From: Sanguibacter antarcticus | Lineage (GTDB): Bacteria > Actinomycetota > Actinomycetes > Actinomycetales > Cellulomonadaceae | Direction: 5' to 3' | Assembly (NCBI RefSeq): GCF_002564005.1 | Contig: NZ_PDJG01000001.1 | Coordinates: forward strand, 992,001 to 1,056,000 | DNA length: 64,000 nucleotides | Shown: positions 56,648-64,000 of the stretch, piece after piece | Position numbering within the stretch: position 1 is the stretch's first letter | How the letters are laid out: the number at the start of each line of letters is the position of its first letter | The notes under the pieces: generated by a model | The model's input: the letters and a program-made list of their open reading frames with translations, nothing else | Told to the model about the DNA's origin: nothing | Databases searched by the model: none | Translations under genes and position numbers: made by a program

Positions 56648-57354
56648 GCACACCGAAGTCAGTGGACGAGGCAGCCGTCTTCGGCGGCTATCAGCCTGTC
56701 GTCGCGGGAGCTCCTCCTCTTCCCCAGGTCAACCTCCTTCCTCCGTCGGTCCGAGCGCGTCGTCAGCTCCAGCGACTCAAGCTGGTGCTGCTCGCGGTGC
56801 TCGTCGCTGTCGCTCTCCTCGGCATCGCCATCTGGCTCTGGACAGCAGCCCTGGCGAGCACTGCGCAGTCCGATCTCGAGACAGAGCAGACGCTCACCAC
56901 CCAGCTTCTCCGAGAGCAGGCGAAGTACGCGGAGGTCCCGAGGGTCAAGGGACAGATCGAAGACTCGAAGGCCGCCCGGTCGCTCGTCACGGAGCCGGAG
57001 ATCTTCTGGAAGTCCTTGACCGACGAGATCCTGGCCGGTCTGCCCGCCGGAGTGACGGTGACGGACATCGACGTCTCGACGAAGACACCGCTCTCCGGGA
57101 CGCCTGTCGCGCCCGATGCCATCACGGACCAAGGCGTCGCGACGGTCACCGTCAATCTCGAGTCGCCGACCGTCCTCCTGACGTCTGACGTCCTCGAGAT
57201 GCTCGACGGCATCCCGGGCTTCATGGAGTCGACACTGACCGCGGAGACGCTGGGCGAGGACGACGAGCTCCAGCCCCTCTACGAGGTCGAGGCGACCCTC
57301 CAGGTCGACACGACCGCTTATGCCAACCGTTTCAAGGAAGCAGGTGAGGGCTGA
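56644..57354 (+). CDS. pilN: type IV pilus assembly protein PilN
   Basis: 236 residues from ATG 56644, overlapping pilM (ATGA). The cytoplasmic start PLPQVNLLPPSVRARRQL contains the INLLP-type motif that binds PilM. A membrane helix (LVLLAVLVAVALLGIAIWLW) and an outside coiled-coil/ferredoxin-like domain follow. It forms the inner membrane alignment complex with PilO. Confidence 0.9.
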   Translation: MSTPKSVDEAAVFGGYQPVVAGAPPLPQVNLLPPSVRARRQLQRLKLVLLAVLVAVALLGIAIWLWTAALASTAQSDLETEQTLTTQLLREQAKYAEVPRVKGQIEDSKAARSLVTEPEIFWKSLTDEILAGLPAGVTVTDIDVSTKTPLSGTPVAPDAITDQGVATVTVNLESPTVLLTSDVLEMLDGIPGFMESTLTAETLGEDDELQPLYEVEATLQVDTTAYANRFKEAGEG

Positions 57355-58070
57355 TGAGCCAGATCAAGTCGTCGACGTTCATCCTCGGTACCGTCCTCAT
57401 CTCTCTCGCGATCCTCGCCATGGTGTGGTTCCTCGGGGCGTCGCCCGCTCTCAGCGACGCATCGCTGGCGAACGATGAGACCGAGACCATCGCACTGCGC
57501 AACGCTGAGCTGCGGGCGGAGACGGCTGTGCTCGCAGACGAGTTCGAACGGATCGACGAGCTCGAGGCCGAGCTGGCAGGGCTCCGTACCCAGATCCCCG
57601 GTGACGACGAGATGACTGCGTTCAACCGCTATGTCGACGAGGTCGCGACTCTCCGGGGCGTCACCGTTCTCGCGGTCACAGCAGACCCTGCGGTCCAGGT
57701 CATGCCGTTGGCTGAGACGGCCGCTGCAGCCGACGGGACCACCGACGCGCCTGCCGTGGAGACCACCGAGGTGGCGAACCTCTATGCCGTGGCGGTCAAC
57801 ATCACGGTACTGGGCACGTACGACAACGCGATCCAGTTCCTTGACGACCTCCAGCGGCTGAGCTCGCGGTTCTACGGCGTCCAGACGTTGAACCTCGCGG
57901 GTCAGGAGGCTGCGGAAGCCTCCGGCGGAAAGCCGGCGATCGTCGCTGGCGACGTCGAGCAGACCATCAGCGGATACCTGTTCGTCATGCCTGTCGACGA
58001 GCTCGAGACGACGACCGACGAGCCCGACGCGACCGTCGACGCGGCTCCTGAGGGAACCGAGGCAGGCTGA
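57354..58070 (+). CDS. pilO: type IV pilus assembly protein PilO
   Basis: 238 residues, TGATG overlap with pilN. An N-terminal membrane helix ([20 protein letters not shown]), a coiled coil ([20 protein letters not shown]), then a PilO-type ferredoxin-like domain ([20 protein letters not shown]) and an acidic disordered tail. It pairs with PilN. It is the last gene of the pilus locus; a hairpin follows at 58101. Confidence 0.85.
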   Translation: MSQIKSSTFILGTVLISLAILAMVWFLGASPALSDASLANDETETIALRNAELRAETAVLADEFERIDELEAELAGLRTQIPGDDEMTAFNRYVDEVATLRGVTVLAVTADPAVQVMPLAETAAAADGTTDAPAVETTEVANLYAVAVNITVLGTYDNAIQFLDDLQRLSSRFYGVQTLNLAGQEAAEASGGKPAIVAGDVEQTISGYLFVMPVDELETTTDEPDATVDAAPEGTEAG

Positions 58071-58100
58071 GCCTGCACGACAGCTCGTCGCGAGACCAGC

Positions 58101-58133
58101 ACGCCGGGCGTCCGTCCTACGGGCGCCCGGCGT
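58101..58133 (+). terminator. terminator after pilO
   Basis: ACGCCGGGCG (58101-58110) pairs with CGCCCGGCGT (58124-58133), followed by CGTCGTT. It lies 30 bases after the pilO stop and separates the pilus genes from aroC. Confidence 0.7.
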
Positions 58134-58164
58134 CGTCGTTCCCGGACCGTGGGAAGATCTCTAC

Positions 58165-59352
58165 ATGCTTCGTTGGTTGACGTCTGGTGAGTCGCACGGC
58201 CCTGCTCTCGTGGGCATCGTCGAGGGTGTTCCTGCGGGGGTCGAGGTGGTGACCTCGGACATCCAGGACGCGTTGGCGCGTCGTCGGCTGGGGTATGGCC
58301 GTGGTGCGCGGATGAAGTTCGAGAAGGACGAGGTGCGGATCCTTGCTGGTCTGCGTCACGGCGTGAGCCAGGGTGGCCCGCTGGCCATCGAGATCGGGAA
58401 CACCGAGTGGCCGAAGTGGGTCGACGTCATGGCGTCGGACCCGGTGGACCCTGCGCTGCTCGACCGGGCGCGCAACGCCCCGCTGACGCGCCCGCGGCCA
58501 GGGCACGCCGACCTCGTCGGCATGCGCAAGTACGCGTTCGACGACGCCCGGCCGGTGCTCGAGCGGGCGTCAGCGCGCGAGACGGCCACGAGGGTGGCTC
58601 TCGGTACCGTCGCTGCGAAGTTCCTCGAGCAGGCGCTCGGTGTCCGGCTCGTCTCGCACGTGACGAGCATCGGGCCCGTCTTCGCACCTGAGGACGCCGC
58701 GGTGCCGGCACCGGACGACACGGCCTACCTCGACGCCGACCCGGTCCGGTGCTTCGACAAGGACACCTCTGACCGGATGGTCGAGGAGATCGACCAGTGC
58801 CACAAGGACGCCGACACGCTCGGGGGAGTCGTCGAGGTCCTCGTCTACGGCCTCCCGTCGGGTCTCGGCAGCTACGTCCACGGCGACCGGCGGCTCGATG
58901 CCAAGCTGGCGGCGGCCCTCATGGGCATCCAGGCGATCAAGGGCGTGGAGGTCGGCGACGGTTTCCGGACCGCGGCCCGCCGCGGATCGCAGGCGCACGA
59001 CGAGATCGAGCGCGACGAGCACGGGAAGATCCGCCGGCTGAGCAACCGTGCTGGCGGCATCGAGGGCGGCATGACGAACGGTGAGATCGTCCGGGTCCGT
59101 GCCGCGATGAAGCCGATCTCCACCGTTCCCAGGGCCCTGGCGACGGTCGACGTCGCCACCGGCGAGGTCGCGAAGGCGCAGCACCAACGGTCTGACGTGT
59201 GCGCTGTCCCGCCGGCGGCCGTCGTCGCGGAGGCGATGGTCGCACTGACCATCATGGACGTCGTCCTCGAGAAGTTCGGCGGTGACTCGGTCGGGGAGGT
59301 GCGGCGCAATGCACAGGCCTACGTCGAGTCGATCCCCGAGCTGCTTCAGTGA
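58165..59352 (+). CDS. aroC: chorismate synthase
   Basis: 395 residues. [75 protein letters not shown] and [20 protein letters not shown] cover the FMN- and EPSP-binding sites of the bacterial enzyme. It makes chorismate, the substrate used by the pabB product earlier in the window. The first 20 codons have unusually many T/A third bases compared with the rest. aroK overlaps its stop. Confidence 0.97.
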   Translation: MLRWLTSGESHGPALVGIVEGVPAGVEVVTSDIQDALARRRLGYGRGARMKFEKDEVRILAGLRHGVSQGGPLAIEIGNTEWPKWVDVMASDPVDPALLDRARNAPLTRPRPGHADLVGMRKYAFDDARPVLERASARETATRVALGTVAAKFLEQALGVRLVSHVTSIGPVFAPEDAAVPAPDDTAYLDADPVRCFDKDTSDRMVEEIDQCHKDADTLGGVVEVLVYGLPSGLGSYVHGDRRLDAKLAAALMGIQAIKGVEVGDGFRTAARRGSQAHDEIERDEHGKIRRLSNRAGGIEGGMTNGEIVRVRAAMKPISTVPRALATVDVATGEVAKAQHQRSDVCAVPPAAVVAEAMVALTIMDVVLEKFGGDSVGEVRRNAQAYVESIPELLQ

Positions 59353-59927
59353 ACGAGCGTCCATCGACGGTGCGCCGCCCTCGCGCGGTGCTCGTCGGTC
59401 CGCCAGGATCGGGCAAGACGACCACCGGGCGGTCGCTGGCCGACCGGCTCGAGGTCGGCTGGCGGGACACCGACGCGGACGTCGAGACGACGGCAGGGAA
59501 GTCGATCTCCGACATCTTCGTCGACGACGGAGAACCACACTTCCGTGCGCTCGAGCGCACGGCCGTGGCGACGGCGCTGACCCAGCACGACGGCGTGCTC
59601 GCTCTCGGCGGCGGTGCGGTGCTCGACCCGCTGACCGAGGCCGCGCTGGCTGAGTACACCGCCGGCGGAGGCGCTGTCGTCTTCCTCGACGTCACGCTGG
59701 CGCACGTCGCGCCGCGCGTCGGGTTCAACCAGTCGCGGCCGTTGCTCCTGGGGAACCCCCGGGCGAGGTGGCAGAGCCTCATGCAGGCGCGGCGCCCCGT
59801 CTACGAGCGGGTCTCGAGCATCCAGGTCCAGACAGACAGCAAGACCCCGGCGCAGGTCGCTCTCGAGATCCTTGCGCTTCTCGACACGGCAGTCTCGAGC
59901 CCCGACAACCCGAAGGACGACGCATGA
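59349..59927 (+). CDS. aroK: shikimate kinase
   Basis: 192 residues, GTG overlapping the aroC stop. P-loop kinase: [20 protein letters not shown] (Walker A), [20 protein letters not shown] (shikimate-binding Asp), [11 protein letters not shown] and [10 protein letters not shown]. It phosphorylates shikimate at O3. aroB starts inside its stop (ATGA). Confidence 0.94.
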   Translation: MNERPSTVRRPRAVLVGPPGSGKTTTGRSLADRLEVGWRDTDADVETTAGKSISDIFVDDGEPHFRALERTAVATALTQHDGVLALGGGAVLDPLTEAALAEYTAGGGAVVFLDVTLAHVAPRVGFNQSRPLLLGNPRARWQSLMQARRPVYERVSSIQVQTDSKTPAQVALEILALLDTAVSSPDNPKDDA

Positions 59928-61054
59928 CCGACACACCCTCCGTCGTGCAGATCACTGCTGAGCGCACCTACGACGTCGTCATCGGCCGTCAGCTCCTCGG
60001 CGAGCTTCCAGGCCTGCTCGGCGCCGGCGTCCGCAAGGTCCTCATCGTCCACACGGAGGCGCTGGAGGCGTCCGCTGCCGCAGTGCGCGAGGACCTCCTC
60101 GCCCAGGGATATGAGGCGCTCCTCGCGGTGATCCCTGACGCCGAGGGCGCGAAGTCGGTCGATGTCCTCGCGTTCTGCTGGCAGATCCTCGGCCAGTCCG
60201 ACTTCACGCGCAGCGACGCGATCGTCTCCATCGGTGGGGGAGCGACCACAGACCTCGCCGGTTTTGTCGCGGCGACGTGGTTGCGCGGCATCATGGTGGT
60301 CCACATCCCGACGACGCTGCTGGGGATGGTCGATGCAGCGGTCGGTGGCAAGACCGGCATCAACACGGCCGAGGGCAAGAACCTCGTCGGAGCCTTCTAC
60401 AGCCCGGCCGGGGTCTTGTGCGACCTCGTCGCCCTCGAGACCCTGCCCCGCTGGGACTTCGTCGCCGGCTTGGCAGAGATCATCAAGACGGGGTTCATCG
60501 CCGACCCGGTGATCCTCGATCTGGTCGAGGCGAACGCCGAGGCGCTCACAGCCTGGCCGACGGCCGACGAGCACCTCTGGGGCGTCGTGCGGGAGCTGGT
60601 CGAGCGCAGCGTCGTAGTCAAGGGGCGCGTCGTCAGCGAAGACCTCAAAGAGGCGTCGCTGCGGGAGATCCTCAACTACGGGCACACTCTCGCCCACGCG
60701 ATCGAGCAGGTGGAGCGCTTCGCCTGGCGTCACGGGGCAGCGGTGTCGGTCGGCATGGTCTTCGCGGCGGAGCTCGCCCGGCTCGCCGGACGGCTCGACG
60801 ACGAGGTCGTCGACCGTCACCGGTCGATCTTGGGGTCGGTCGGTCTTCCGTTGACATATCGCGGTGACCGGTGGGAGCAGCTGCTCGCTGTCATGCGCCG
60901 CGACAAGAAGTCCCGTGGGGACCTGCTGCGCTTCGTCGTGCTCGAGGGGGTGGGCAAGCCGTCACGTCTCGAAGGTCCTGACCCTGTGCTCCTTGCTGCG
61001 GCATTTGCGGAGATCAGCGCCGACGCGCCGACGAGTCGCGCGGTCCTTCTCTGA
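59924..61054 (+). CDS. aroB: 3-dehydroquinate synthase
   Basis: 376 residues from ATG 59924. NAD- and metal-dependent: SIGGGATTDLAGFVAATWLR, DAAVGGKTGINTAEGKNLVG, LNYGHTLAHAIEQVE (zinc histidine) and MRRDKKSRGDLLRFVVLEGV. It closes the DAHP ring, the second step of the shikimate pathway. A terminator hairpin follows at 61063, but aroQ is close enough to be served by read-through. Confidence 0.96.
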   Translation: MTDTPSVVQITAERTYDVVIGRQLLGELPGLLGAGVRKVLIVHTEALEASAAAVREDLLAQGYEALLAVIPDAEGAKSVDVLAFCWQILGQSDFTRSDAIVSIGGGATTDLAGFVAATWLRGIMVVHIPTTLLGMVDAAVGGKTGINTAEGKNLVGAFYSPAGVLCDLVALETLPRWDFVAGLAEIIKTGFIADPVILDLVEANAEALTAWPTADEHLWGVVRELVERSVVVKGRVVSEDLKEASLREILNYGHTLAHAIEQVERFAWRHGAAVSVGMVFAAELARLAGRLDDEVVDRHRSILGSVGLPLTYRGDRWEQLLAVMRRDKKSRGDLLRFVVLEGVGKPSRLEGPDPVLLAAAFAEISADAPTSRAVLL

Positions 61055-61062
61055 GGGATCAC

Positions 61063-61081
61063 GCCCGGCTGGGAGCCGGGC
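61063..61081 (+). terminator. hairpin between aroB and aroQ
   Basis: GCCCGGCT (61063-61070) pairs with AGCCGGGC (61074-61081) around GGG, 8 bases after the aroB stop. It is likely a terminator or attenuating hairpin before aroQ. Confidence 0.6.
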
Positions 61082-61121
61082 ACGGACAGTGGTGCGGAGG
61101 ACGAGCCGCTAGGCTCGGCGC

Positions 61122-61556
61122 ATGACTCGCGTGCTCGTTCTCAACGGACCCAACCTCGGCCGGCTCGGCGTACGTGAGCCGGATGTCTACGGAGCCTTGT
61201 CCTATGCGGATCTCGTCGAGGCAGGGGCGCGGTGGGGGAGCGAGCTGGGGCTCGACGTCGAGGTCCGGCAGACCGACGACGAGGCACAGATGGTCGGGTG
61301 GATCCACGAGGCGGTGGACACCCGCAGCGACGTGGTCATCAACCCGGCTGCGTTCACCCACTACTCGTACGCGCTGCGCGACGCGGCGGCACAAGTGACG
61401 AAGAGCGGGCTGCGTCTCGTCGAGGTGCACATCTCCAACCCGTACGCACGGGAGGAGTTCCGCCACACGTCGGTGGTCGGGGGAGTCGCTACGGGGACGG
61501 TCGCAGGGTTCGGGTTCGAGTCGTATCACCTAGCGCTGCGCGCTCTCGCGGTCTGA
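61122..61556 (+). CDS. aroQ: 3-dehydroquinate dehydratase, type II
   Basis: 144 residues. [18 protein letters not shown] carries the catalytic tyrosine near residue 24, [16 protein letters not shown] the asparagine/substrate loop, and [19 protein letters not shown] the histidine and arginine. It dehydrates 3-dehydroquinate. With aroB, aroK, aroC and aroE it covers most of the shikimate pathway in this window. Confidence 0.95.
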   Translation: MTRVLVLNGPNLGRLGVREPDVYGALSYADLVEAGARWGSELGLDVEVRQTDDEAQMVGWIHEAVDTRSDVVINPAAFTHYSYALRDAAAQVTKSGLRLVEVHISNPYAREEFRHTSVVGGVATGTVAGFGFESYHLALRALAV

Positions 61557-61719
61557 CGACGGCCTGAGACTCACCCGACGCGCGCCTGCATCTCGCCAGT
61601 CTCACACCAGTTTCGGTCTTTCGTCTGGGATCTCTCTGTCCTTTTAGTCGAAAAAAATAGTGTGCCAAGCGCTGCAGTCACGCTCAACAGCACAAAACCA
61701 GCCCGGACACAGGAACCTG

Positions 61720-61767
61720 CAAGCCTGCAGGCTTGATCTCCTTAAAACAAGGCCGTAGTCTTGATCT
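61720..61767 (+). promoter_or_regulatory. candidate leaderless promoter with two CAAG-N8-CTTG operators before the SatD-like gene
   Basis: Site 1 (61720-61735) is the perfect 16-bp palindrome CAAGCCTGCAGGCTTG. Site 2 (61748-61763) is CAAG-N8-CTTG with a less symmetric centre. Each is followed by ATCT, so the word CAAG-N8-CTTGATCT occurs twice, 28 bases apart. TTGATC (61733-61738), a 17-base spacer and TAGTCT (61756-61761) fit a -35/-10 pair, and TAGTCT is 7 bases before the ATG, which has no ribosome site: a leaderless message. The sites cover both hexamers. Confidence 0.6.
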
Positions 61768-62376
61768 ATGTTCGTCCTGACGATCGACCAGCAGAAGAGC
61801 ACCACCCGAGGGGACCTCGTCCCGCAGCTGTTGGAACGCCTGGCGTTGCGCACCGCACAGCTGCCTGGCGTGGTGCTGCCGTTCGAGCGGACGGTGGGAG
61901 ACGAGGTGCAGGGCGTCCTCGATGACCCGATGTCGGTCCTCGACCTCGTGCTCGACGTCGTCCGCCTCGGCGGGTGGCGCACCGGGCTCGGTCTCGGGGG
62001 AGTGCACGTCCCGTTACCTGACCACAGCCGAGAGGCCTCTGGTCCGGCGTTCGTCAACGCTCGCGCTGCTGTCGAGCGAGCGAAGAGCCGGACCACAGCC
62101 GTCCCCGTCGCGGTCGACGGACCCGATGCGGATCGCGCCGCAGATGTCGAGGCGCTCTTGCGGCTCGTGGGCGCGATCGTCGAGCGGCGTACAGATCTCG
62201 GCTGGCAGGTCGTCGACCGCCTGCGCCTGGACCCCGAGGTCACCCAGAAGGAGATTGCCCGTACCCTCGGCATCAGCGAACAAGCAGTGAGCCAACGGGT
62301 GCGTTCTGCACTCTGGGCTGAAGAACAGGCAGCGTGGCCTCTCGCGGCGCGCCTGCTAGGAGAGGCGGACGCATGA
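61768..62376 (+). CDS. SatD-family protein with C-terminal helix-turn-helix
   Basis: 202 residues. The start VLTIDQQKSTTRGDLVPQLL and the later PFERTVGDEVQGVLDDPMSV match the SatD family, found in streptococci near stress genes and elsewhere next to a DUF3307 membrane gene. Residues 159-182 (TQKEIARTLGISEQAVSQRV) form a clear helix-turn-helix, so the protein probably binds DNA, possibly its own promoter with the twin CAAG-N8-CTTG sites. The next gene overlaps by 4 bases and encodes a membrane protein. Substrate and signal are unknown. Confidence 0.7.
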   Translation: MFVLTIDQQKSTTRGDLVPQLLERLALRTAQLPGVVLPFERTVGDEVQGVLDDPMSVLDLVLDVVRLGGWRTGLGLGGVHVPLPDHSREASGPAFVNARAAVERAKSRTTAVPVAVDGPDADRAADVEALLRLVGAIVERRTDLGWQVVDRLRLDPEVTQKEIARTLGISEQAVSQRVRSALWAEEQAAWPLAARLLGEADA

Positions 62377-62804
62377 ACCCAGGCTTGGTCATCCTCATCT
62401 CGACGGTGACGCTGGCTCTCAGCGTGGTGGGAGGCTGGTACGCGACACGCAGCGTTCTCGCTCTCGCTGCACGGAGCGTGGCAGCAGAGGCGGCTGACCC
62501 CGAGGCTGCGCCTGGCGCACCGCCCGAGCCTCCGCGCGGACCGAACAGCGTCCGAGCCGTCGCCGCTCTGCGCGGCGGAACCTGGATCGGCTTTCTCGAA
62601 CGCTTCGCGGTCACCGGCCTCGTGCTGGCAGGTGACGCGACGGGGGTCGCCATCGTCGTCGCGATCAAGGGCCTGGGCCGCTACCCGGAGCTCCGGGAGA
62701 ACCCCGAGGCCTCCGAGCGGTTCGTCATCGGCACGCTCGCCTCGCTCGTCTGGTCCGCCGGCCTCGGGATCCTCGGCCGCGCAGCGCTGGGCTGGTGGGC
62801 CTGA
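62373..62804 (+). CDS. membrane protein of the SatD/DUF3307 partner type
   Basis: 143 residues, ATG overlapping the SatD-like stop (ATGA). First helix PGLVILISTVTLALSVVGGW, then a Pro/Ala linker, then GGTWIGFLERFAVTGLVLAG and AIVVAIKGLGRYPEL, ending FVIGTLASLVWSAGLG. The G..IG.LER......L.G...A......K...R.PEL block resembles the C-terminal part of DUF3307 proteins that accompany SatD. It is probably a membrane sensor or transporter partner of the upstream regulator. Confidence 0.6.
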   Translation: MNPGLVILISTVTLALSVVGGWYATRSVLALAARSVAAEAADPEAAPGAPPEPPRGPNSVRAVAALRGGTWIGFLERFAVTGLVLAGDATGVAIVVAIKGLGRYPELRENPEASERFVIGTLASLVWSAGLGILGRAALGWWA

Positions 62805-62953
62805 CCGGTCGGTCAGACCGAGGAGCGCGCCTCTCGGGTTAGACTGGTCTCCGCTCTCGTACGGCCCCGCAGGTGTCCGCTTCGCGCCCACTGGCGTCGC
62901 GACCGGTCGGCGAGGTGCGTGTGAACCTTGCAAACTCGACAGGAAGATCGAAC

Positions 62954-63517
62954 GTGGCTACCACCAACGACATCAAGAACGGCACTGTGCTCCGGATCGA
63001 TGGTCAGCTCTGGACCGTCACCGAGTTCCAGCACGTCAAGCCCGGCAAGGGTGGCGCGTTCGTCCGCACCAAGATGAAGAACGTCACCTCCGGCAAGATC
63101 GTGGACCGTACCTTCAACGCAGGCTTGAAGATCGAGACCGCGACCGTCGACAAGAGCGACATGCAGTACCTGTACAAGGACGGCACTGACTACGTCTTCA
63201 TGGACACGTCCACGTACGACCAGATCAACATCCCTGAGGCGACCGTCGGGGACTCTGCGAACTTCCTGCTCGAGAACCAGAACGTCGTCGTCGCGACGAA
63301 CGACGGCACGGTCCTCTACATCGAGCTCCCCGCCTCTGTCATCCTTGAGATCACGTACACGGAGCCTGGGCTCCAGGGGGACCGCTCCACCGGTGGCACC
63401 AAGCCGGCGACGCTCGAGACGGGCCACGAGATCCAGGTCCCGCTGTTCCTCGAGCAGGGCACGAAGGTCAAGGTCGACACCCGCGACTCGAGCTACCTCG
63501 GCCGAGTGAACGACTGA
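62954..63517 (+). CDS. efp: elongation factor P
   Basis: 187 residues from GTG 62954 (AGGAAG upstream). Three OB-like domains: [20 protein letters not shown]; the domain I loop [16 protein letters not shown] with the modifiable lysine at K32; and the C-terminal [23 protein letters not shown] rescues ribosomes at polyproline stretches. The loop reads KPGKGGA, without a second proline after the lysine. No modification enzyme gene is in the window. nusB follows after one base. Confidence 0.95.
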   Translation: MATTNDIKNGTVLRIDGQLWTVTEFQHVKPGKGGAFVRTKMKNVTSGKIVDRTFNAGLKIETATVDKSDMQYLYKDGTDYVFMDTSTYDQINIPEATVGDSANFLLENQNVVVATNDGTVLYIELPASVILEITYTEPGLQGDRSTGGTKPATLETGHEIQVPLFLEQGTKVKVDTRDSSYLGRVND

Positions 63518-63518
63518 C

Positions 63519-63935
63519 GTGGGAGCCCGTACCAAGGCGCGCAAGCGCGCCCTCGACGTCCTCTTCGAGGCGGAGCAGCGTCACATCGACGCGGAGACGC
63601 TCCTCGCGGACCGGATCGTCGAGCCAGGCACCGAGTCCTCGTTGCCGCAGTATTCCGTCGAGATCGTCGAAGGCGTCCTCGACAACGTCCACCGGATCGA
63701 CGAGCTGCTCGAGACGTACTCCCACGGGTGGACGCTCGAGCGGATGCCCGCTGTCGATCGCGCTCTGCTGCGGATCGGCACGTGGGAGATCCTCTTCAAC
63801 GACGAGGTCCCTGATGCTGTCGCGATCGACGAGGCCGTGGAGCTCTCACGGTCGTTGTCGACCGACGACTCGCCGTCGTTCGTCAACGGGATGCTCGGTC
63901 GGATCGTCGAGCTGAAGCCGACCATCCTCGCCTGA
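63519..63935 (+). CDS. nusB: transcription antitermination factor NusB
   Basis: 138 residues, GTG start. GARTKARKRALDVLFEAEQR, VEIVEGVLDNVHRIDELL and ALLRIGTWEILFNDEVPDAV with AIDEAVELSRSLSTDDSPSF are the NusB helices that bind the boxA of rRNA leaders. The efp-nusB order is shared with mycobacteria. A hairpin follows at 63980. Confidence 0.95.
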   Translation: MGARTKARKRALDVLFEAEQRHIDAETLLADRIVEPGTESSLPQYSVEIVEGVLDNVHRIDELLETYSHGWTLERMPAVDRALLRIGTWEILFNDEVPDAVAIDEAVELSRSLSTDDSPSFVNGMLGRIVELKPTILA

Positions 63936-63979
63936 GCACCACGTGCACGGTCTCGACCGCGCGACCGGTACGACGAAGG

Positions 63980-64000
63980 GCCAGACCATCTCGGTCTGGC
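63980..64000 (+). terminator. hairpin after nusB (at window end)
   Basis: GCCAGACC (63980-63987) pairs with GGTCTGGC (63993-64000) around ATCTC. The window ends at its last base, so the stem could be longer and its tail cannot be seen. Confidence 0.5.

Noticed and set aside
61661..61680. A third CAAG half-site (CAAGCGCTGCAG) upstream of the satD operator pair
   Set aside because: The second half is TCAC and not CTTG, and the following ATCT is missing, so it does not fit the repeated word.

Overview
The window is a chromosomal segment of a high-GC Gram-positive bacterium (Actinobacteria). Codons end mostly in G or C, GTG starts are frequent, and many neighbours overlap by 1-4 bases. The phosphatidylinositol-mannoside genes (PIP synthase, acyltransferase, PimA), a protein of the mycothiol-dependent DinB/MDMPI family, and PLP synthase of the PdxS/PdxT type point to an actinobacterium. 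A complete type IV pilus locus next to aroE and aroC suggests the Micrococcales (Cellulomonas/Sanguibacter/Oerskovia-like). That genus-level placement is inference.

Layout. (1) 1-10 kb is an accessory region: the tail of an alpha/beta hydrolase, an inositol-phosphatase-like enzyme, two small orphan ORFs, a broken Rhs/IS3 remnant, tRNA-Val(GAC), tRNA-Cys and tRNA-Gly, pabB-pabC, tRNA-Val(CAC), an Imm5-like protein, an ECF sigma factor with a SnoaL-like tail next to a mycothiol-type enzyme, an aldo/keto reductase and an APH-type kinase. (2) 10-29 kb is a long collinear housekeeping block: thrS, HIT protein, pgsA, patA, pimA, a LemA-like protein, pdxS, Nudix, pdxT, yebC, ruvCAB, yajC-secD-secF, apt, rel. 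(3) 28-45 kb holds an AbiEi-like protein and a DUF349 protein on the minus strand, then hisS, aspS, an MMPL transporter (minus), rarA, rpsD, two small membrane proteins, alaS, ruvX, mltG and aroE. (4) 45.5-58.1 kb is a type IV pilus locus: pilB, pilT, pilC, pilA, three minor-pilin-like genes, the prepilin peptidase, and pilM-pilN-pilO. (5) 58-64 kb holds aroC-aroK-aroB-aroQ, a SatD/DUF3307-like pair with a candidate autoregulatory operator, efp and nusB, ending in a hairpin.

How the genes work together. From memory, the order thrS-HIT-pgsA-patA-pimA...pdxS...pdxT-yebC-ruvCAB-secDF-apt-rel-hisS-aspS...rarA-alaS-ruvX-mltG-aroE...aroC-K-B-Q...efp-nusB follows the M. tuberculosis block around Rv2614c-Rv2533c. 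The main insertion relative to that frame is the pilus locus between aroE and aroC. The pilus set has both motor ATPases, the platform protein, the alignment proteins, one major pilin, minor pilins and the peptidase, but no secretin or pilotin, as expected for a single-membrane cell. The most original regulatory signal I see is a pair of CAAG-N8-CTTGATCT sites sitting over the -35 and -10 of an apparently leaderless promoter before the SatD-like gene, which itself encodes a C-terminal helix-turn-helix.
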